Assembly: GCA_963582685.1 (NCBI GenBank) | Contig: CAUZSM010000008.1 | Coordinates: forward strand, 1-29,233 | Direction of reading: 5' to 3' | DNA from: CAUZSM01 sp963582685 | GTDB lineage: Archaea > Thermoplasmatota > Poseidoniia > Poseidoniales > Thalassarchaeaceae | DNA: 29,233 nucleotides | Shown here: positions 25,911 to 29,233 of the stretch, piece by piece | Layout of the letters: every line of letters begins with the position of its first letter | Numbering within the stretch: the stretch's first letter is position 1 | The notes under the pieces: generated by a model | The model's database searches: none | What the model was told of the DNA's origin: nothing | Seen by the model: the letters and a program-made list of their open reading frames with translations, nothing else | Translations under genes and position numbers: made by a program

Positions 25911-26357
25911 TCACTTGCGGCGCTTACGACGCTCGCTCGGTTTGCGACCTTTGGCAGATTTGAACGCCTTACGCTGGCTGCGACCGCGCTTATCACCGGT
26001 CTTCGGCCCGCTGGCCTTGGCTACCTTGTCCTGCAACTTCGCGCCCTTCTTCTGACCTCGCCAGGCCACTCCAATCTCGCGAAGCACGCCTTCCTTTGAG
26101 GATGCACCAGTTGCGGCCAACGCATCAGCGATGGAAACCCAGAGCCGACCTTCCTTTGACCGTGGGCGTGAGGGATGAGATGCATCCTCGTCACGCTTCA
26201 TCTTCTTGATGCCCGTGCTACGCGCAGCATAGGCCAGACCATCGAGGGTGGGATTGGCTACTGAAGCCTCTACTGGAACCCTGCGACCGCTGCGGCGACT
26301 GCGCTTGCTGTCGAAGTATCCCGGCCAGATGATTAGTCGTTCTCGCTGCTCGGCCAT
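25911..26357 (-). CDS. srp19: Signal recognition particle protein SRP19
   Basis: 148 residues from ATG 26357. The N-terminal ~90 residues are the SRP19 fold: LIIWPGYFDSKRSRRSGRRVP, then DASHPSRPRSKEGRLWV. SRP19 binds helices 6 and 8 of the archaeal SRP RNA and prepares it for SRP54, for co-translational targeting to the membrane. A strongly basic tail of ~50 residues (Lys/Arg/Gly/Ser-rich) follows, longer than the usual ~90-100 residues of archaeal SRP19. It follows eS8 by 54 bases on the same strand and is probably co-transcribed. The SRP RNA gene is not in the window. Confidence 0.93.
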   Translation of the reverse strand: MAEQRERLIIWPGYFDSKRSRRSGRRVPVEASVANPTLDGLAYAARSTGIKKMKRDEDASHPSRPRSKEGRLWVSIADALAATGASSKEGVLREIGVAWRGQKKGAKLQDKVAKASGPKTGDKRGRSQRKAFKSAKGRKPSERRKRRK

Positions 26358-26411
26358 AGTTGAGCCTCCACTTGGGCTCCATACTCGTCTGCTTCAAGGC
26401 TTGCGCCAGAA

Positions 26412-26804
26412 TCACTCGTCTAGCAAGACGCCGTTGAGTGCTCCATGACTACCCGGACGTGAGGTGATTCGGACTTGGCCCATTTCAGTTTCAACAATCG
26501 CTCCCTTGGTCACGATGTTGCGTCGAACATAATTGGGGTCAGCTGGGTTCTCAAGAACACTGGTGATACCGGTCTGAGATACCTTGCCTGTCTCTGAGTC
26601 AGCCACATTGACCACATTGTCGCGCAGTGCTCGCACCGTCTGGGAACCGCTGCGCTTACGGTACACCTTGCGATTGGGCTCACCGATAGTCGTGAACTGC
26701 TTCTCAGCTGCAATCTCGGTTCTGCGCTTGCCGCGATAGCGATTCGGACGCTTGAGCCGACCGCCGGTCGGTTTGCGACGTGAGATTCCATGCCAGTGAG
26801 CCAT
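26412..26804 (-). CDS. rps8e: 30S ribosomal protein S8e (eS8)
   Basis: 130 residues from ATG 26804, with AAGGGG nine bases before it; the ATG two codons earlier lies too close to that site. The family start is clear: HWHGISRRKPTGGRLKRPNR, then RGKRRTEI. The C-terminal part (YVRRNIVTKGAIVETEMGQVRITSRPG) is also typical. Length equals the archaeal family norm (~125-130). This archaeal/eukaryotic-specific small-subunit protein leads a unit with SRP19. Confidence 0.97.
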   Translation of the reverse strand: MAHWHGISRRKPTGGRLKRPNRYRGKRRTEIAAEKQFTTIGEPNRKVYRKRSGSQTVRALRDNVVNVADSETGKVSQTGITSVLENPADPNYVRRNIVTKGAIVETEMGQVRITSRPGSHGALNGVLLDE

Positions 26805-26862
26805 ATACATCCCCTTGGGATGCGGCCGACCTGCTCCCCTTATTTCAAGACCACGTTGATTG

Positions 26863-26879
26863 ACCGGACTGCATCCGGT
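26863..26879. promoter_or_regulatory. Inverted repeat in the divergent eS8/ACT-protein promoter region
   Basis: ACCGGA-N5-TCCGGT is a perfect 6-bp inverted repeat in the 118-bp divergent gap. TATA-like candidates flank it: TTGAAATA (~26838-26848) for eS8 and GTTGATTG (26855-26862) for the ACT gene. It could be a dimeric regulator site or an RNA hairpin. Confidence 0.3.
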
Positions 26880-26922
26880 GGGTAAATAGCCACGACTAGG
26901 CCCGCTCGGAGCGGTAACGCCC

Positions 26923-27318
26923 ATGATGGAATTCAGCATGTCTTTGCCTGACGAGCCCGGTCAGTTGGCCAGAGTTAGCCGCGCACTATCAGAAGCCGAG
27001 GTGAATATCCTCACGCTTTGCGCGATTGGAAGAGCAGCACCAAACGTCGCTGTTGTCACAGAACATGTGATTGAAACCCGCCTTTGTCTGGACAAACTCG
27101 GAATCGAGTACACCGTCAATGAATTGCTCACACTGGTGATGCCAGACCGCCCCGGCTCGCTTGCTGATTTCGCTGACCGTTTGAGCAATGCAGGTGTGAA
27201 TATCACCTCAATCTACGTGCTTTCACGCTTCCGGGGCGACACTGAACTCGCATTCTCAGTCGATGATGTGGACAAGGCACGTGCCACCCTCAACCTACAC
27301 GAAGCAGTTCCACCGTGA
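26923..27318 (+). CDS. Tandem ACT-domain protein
   Basis: 131 residues from the ATG pair at 26923/26926, with GGAGCGGT upstream. Two ACT domains follow one another. The first has MSLPDEPGQLARVSRALSEA and VNILTLCAIG; the second has VMPDRPGSLADFADRLSNAG and VNITSIYVLS. Each shows the D-x-PG-L pattern and the V-N-I strand that form amino-acid-binding sites at the dimer interface. There is no catalytic or DNA-binding domain. Small stand-alone ACT proteins usually sense an amino acid and regulate an enzyme or regulator; the partner is unknown. It is divergent from eS8, and its stop abuts that of the FAH-family gene with no gap. Confidence 0.9.
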   Translation: MMEFSMSLPDEPGQLARVSRALSEAEVNILTLCAIGRAAPNVAVVTEHVIETRLCLDKLGIEYTVNELLTLVMPDRPGSLADFADRLSNAGVNITSIYVLSRFRGDTELAFSVDDVDKARATLNLHEAVPP

Positions 27319-27936
27319 TTATGGAACGCGCAAAGTCAAGTCGATCTCACTGATTGGCTCTCCATCGGGGTCGAGCAATCTCGCTTCGACTCGGTCTCCA
27401 TCAACTAATGCGCCGACGCCTACCGGTGTACCGCAGAATAGCAGGTCTCCGGCCTCAAGTGGTGCCCATTGCTCAAGACTCTCAAGCAGGTCAACAACTG
27501 AAAACAGGCAGTCGGAGAGTACTGCCTCCTGCCGTGGCGCACCGTTGACGGCCAATTCCAATCGATGGCTCTCCAAACCGACCGGTATCGCAACGAATCC
27601 GCCAACAATAGCACTGTTGCGGAATCCCTTAGACTGAGTCCACGGCCAACCCTCGCTCTTGGCTTCGGCTTGGATTTCCCGCTCGGTCAGGTCAATTCCG
27701 ATGGCCACACTCTCTGGAATCATCACTCCGTCTCCAGCACGGGTCAGCCTCACCACCAATTCCACCTCGTGATGGATGAGATTCAATCCCGGTGGCAGGT
27801 CCAGTTCACAGCCCACCGGGGGGTGAGCCTGTGCCGACCATGGTTTGAGGAAGAATTTGGGGTCTGGCAACAGGTCGTGGTCCATCTCCACAGCGTGGTC
27901 AGCGAAGGTACGAAATGCACACCAGATGCTCGGCAT
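27319..27936 (-). CDS. Fumarylacetoacetate hydrolase (FAH) family protein
   Basis: 205 residues from ATG 27936, which starts directly at the family's first strand (CAFRTFADHAVEM, the counterpart of the GxNYxxHAxE motif). The frame extends to 28068, but that part overlaps the divergent PUA gene. Conserved features are FFLKPWSA, the metal-ligand HHEVELVVRL (Glu-x-Glu), GIDLTER with the third metal-binding acid, KGFRNSAIVGGFV, and GDLLFCGTPVGVGAL near the end. Members cleave C-C bonds or decarboxylate 2-oxo acids (acylpyruvate hydrolase, oxaloacetate decarboxylase, 5-oxopent-3-ene-tricarboxylate isomerase). The substrate here cannot be told. No aromatic-degradation neighbours are present, so acylpyruvase or oxaloacetate decarboxylase activity is more likely. 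Confidence 0.9.
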   Translation of the reverse strand: MPSIWCAFRTFADHAVEMDHDLLPDPKFFLKPWSAQAHPPVGCELDLPPGLNLIHHEVELVVRLTRAGDGVMIPESVAIGIDLTEREIQAEAKSEGWPWTQSKGFRNSAIVGGFVAIPVGLESHRLELAVNGAPRQEAVLSDCLFSVVDLLESLEQWAPLEAGDLLFCGTPVGVGALVDGDRVEARLLDPDGEPISEIDLTLRVP

Positions 27937-27987
27937 GGCTCGGCGAGTGCGCTTCCACCCATCAATCCGGCGGAGAGTGTGCGTAGC

Positions 27988-28554
27988 ATGAAGAACGGCC
28001 GGCACCGAGACCATTACGTGCCGAAGGACTGGAAGTTGAAGCAGCGCAAGCCGGTGCGCCACAAGCACATCAAAGGCCTTGTCGAAAGGCTGACTTCTCC
28101 CCTTGACCTCAATGTGGACATCTCCAATGCATTTATTGAAACCGCGAAATTTGGACCCTGGAATCTACTGCTGGTCGACAAGTCGCCTGTAGCGATGGAA
28201 GTCGCCCGCCCTGAAGGTGTGCCTGAAGATGCGGGTGAGGTCGGAGAAGTGGTGGCATTCCCCACCCTGCGCGGGATGCTGAAGTGGAACCCTGCTCGCA
28301 AATGGTGCGATGTTGACCATGGGGCAATTCCCTTCCTGATGAACGGGGCTGATTGTATGGCTGCGGGCATCCATGCAGCATGCGACAGCATCCAAGCAGG
28401 TGACCTGATTTGGATTCGCGACCAGCAACATGGCAAACCGCTGGCGATTGGTTGGGCTGTGTTGGATTCTGCCGAGATGATTGCATCAATGAAGGGCAAG
28501 GCGGTGAAGGCGTTGCACTACATCGGCGACGAGTTGTGGGGACTCGAACTCTAA
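27988..28554 (+). CDS. PUA-domain protein, MCT-1/Tma20-like
   Basis: 188 residues from ATG 27988; the upstream frame is antisense to the FAH gene. A basic N-terminus (KLKQRKPVRHKHI) leads into a pre-PUA region (~30-110). The PUA domain follows: VDHGAIPFLMNGADCMAAGI, GDLIWIRDQQHGKPLAIGWA, GKAVKALHYIGDELW. The combination, including the GxDxMxxGI loop and the terminal HYxGDxLW, is that of the MCT-1/Tma20 family. In eukaryotes these proteins act with DENR in 40S recycling and re-initiation. Archaeal homologues are presumed to bind the small ribosomal subunit or tRNA. It is divergent from FAH (51 bases) and overlaps the stop of the next gene by four bases tail to tail. Confidence 0.9.
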   Translation: MKNGRHRDHYVPKDWKLKQRKPVRHKHIKGLVERLTSPLDLNVDISNAFIETAKFGPWNLLLVDKSPVAMEVARPEGVPEDAGEVGEVVAFPTLRGMLKWNPARKWCDVDHGAIPFLMNGADCMAAGIHAACDSIQAGDLIWIRDQQHGKPLAIGWAVLDSAEMIASMKGKAVKALHYIGDELWGLEL

Positions 28555-29036
28555 TCGCGTCGTGAACGGAACAACACGACAACCAACCCTATCAGCAAAC
28601 TGAAAACTCTCAGGCTGTTCGCTGCCTCATCCACACTGTGTACCTTCACTGTCTGGTCAAAACGGATGCCATCTGTCTTGAATGTCTTTAGCCGATAGGT
28701 CCCGGGTTTGAGATCCCAAATGTCGCCGCAATCCTCGCTCGCATCGCCTCCTTCTAACTCCTCAATTACATGATTATCATCAAGAAGATACCACTCAACG
28801 TTTGGATTGCCGGTAGAGACTGTAGCCTGACATTCAAAGGTGACTTTCACCCTACCTCTGCTATCTGTTTGGCCGAGGAAAGATGAGACGGTGAACTCAA
28901 CCTCCTCGTCAATGGGTGAATCAGAAGAGTTCAGGTTCTTTGCAATAGGAAACATCGCTGCTATCTGTATGATTATCAGCAGAACGATGCTGATGACTGC
29001 CATCTCAATCAACATACGACGGCCATCTACCTCCAT
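28551..29036 (-). CDS. Small membrane protein with two TM helices and an extracytoplasmic beta domain
   Basis: 161 residues from ATG 29036; no known family recognised. A TM helix lies at ~10-32 (MAVISIVLLIIIQIAAMFPI). A ~100-residue polar, beta-like domain with two Cys (FECQAT and EDCGDI), which could form a disulfide, is next. A second TM helix (~140-157) ends in RSRRD. Positive residues at the extreme C-terminus suggest both ends are inside and the middle domain outside. The line GDIWDLKPGTYRLKTFKTDG resembles an Ig/PEGA-like surface fold. The stop overlaps that of the PUA gene by four bases, tail to tail. Confidence 0.8.
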   Translation of the reverse strand: MEVDGRRMLIEMAVISIVLLIIIQIAAMFPIAKNLNSSDSPIDEEVEFTVSSFLGQTDSRGRVKVTFECQATVSTGNPNVEWYLLDDNHVIEELEGGDASEDCGDIWDLKPGTYRLKTFKTDGIRFDQTVKVHSVDEAANSLRVFSLLIGLVVVLFRSRRD

Positions 29037-29058
29037 GTTTACGCCTCAACTGCCAAGC

Positions 29059-29070
29059 GTTTGAATCAAC
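29059..29070. promoter_or_regulatory. TATA-like element in the divergent gap 29037-29131
   Basis: GTTTGAATCAAC holds TTGAATCAA, which reads TTGATTCAA on the minus strand. On that strand it is centred ~28 bases before ATG 29036, placing the expected transcription start at about the start codon (leaderless). For the plus-strand gene it is ~67 bases before ATG 29132. Confidence 0.35.
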
Positions 29071-29131
29071 CGATTGGCATTGTGGGCAGTTGTCCCGAGC
29101 ATTCTTCAATGAACGGCAGTAAGCAGTCTCC

Positions 29132-29233
29132 ATGCGAAGCATGCGCGCACTCGCCTACCTCCTCACGCTGCTCATGCTGAGTCCGTTTGCAGCGGCTGCG
29201 GCTAATCCGGGCGTCAACATGAGCATTGATGTC
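29132..29233 (+). CDS. Secreted protein, N-terminus only (partial)
   Basis: Only 34 codons are inside the window. ATG 29132 or in-frame ATG 29141 is followed by a signal peptide (MRALAYLLTLLMLSPFAAAA) and a likely cleavage after an Ala-rich stretch. No lipobox Cys is seen. The frame remains open at the window end. The product cannot be identified from this part. Confidence 0.65.
   Translation, partial: MRSMRALAYLLTLLMLSPFAAAAANPGVNMSIDV

Noticed and set aside
26805..26939. 45-codon N-terminal extension of eS8
   Set aside because: The conserved family start begins at ATG 26804 with a ribosome-binding site just before it; the extension overlaps the divergent ACT gene.

Overview
The window looks like chromosomal DNA from a mesophilic euryarchaeon, most likely of the Marine Group II/Poseidoniales type (Thermoplasmatota). 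The archaeal assignment is firm. It carries EF-1A followed by uS10, eS8, SRP19, a GINS51-like subunit, family-B DNA polymerase, an MCT-1-type PUA protein and a tRNA-Leu. The Poseidoniales placement is inference. It rests on the mixture of very large secreted proteins rich in Asp/Gly calcium-binding repeats, jelly-roll domains and PKD domains, with acidic cytoplasmic tails and moderate GC. No phage, transposon or CRISPR array is visible.

Layout. Positions 1-16901 are almost entirely on the minus strand. In transcription order they hold a 2161-residue membrane-anchored surface protein, tRNA-Leu(CAA), a P1B heavy-metal ATPase, a winged-helix regulator with a triple zinc-ribbon protein, a CDP-alcohol phosphatidyltransferase, a roughly 900-residue coiled-coil protein, and a propeller/TSP3/TM/SAP protein that runs off the window start. 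From 17037 to 19654 a GINS51-like gene (+) converges on uS10, which lies downstream of EF-1A (both -). From 19763 to 25826 come a PKD lipoprotein and PolB (both -), a branched-chain aminotransferase (+) and a jelly-roll lipoprotein (-). From 25911 to 29233 come SRP19 and eS8 (-), a double-ACT protein (+), a fumarylacetoacetate-hydrolase-family enzyme (-), an MCT-1-like PUA protein (+), a small double-TM protein (-) and the start of a secreted protein (+).

How the genes work together. Translation and protein export (EF-1A, uS10, eS8, SRP19, tRNA-Leu, MCT-1-like) and replication (GINS51-like, PolB with a C-terminal PCNA-binding motif) are interleaved with envelope genes. The most unusual part is 1-5275. 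There a membrane protein with an extracellular propeller and calcium repeats carries a cytoplasmic SAP (DNA-binding) tail. It lies next to a giant coiled-coil protein ending in a short-linear-motif array. Together they suggest, but do not prove, an envelope-to-nucleoid scaffold.

Genes are tightly packed: several convergent pairs touch or overlap by a few bases, and no stretch over 300 bases lacks a gene. A TTGAT-type AT-rich element recurs upstream of several genes and may be the local TATA box. Some start codons lie so close to it that leaderless transcripts are plausible. Hairpins follow several stop codons.
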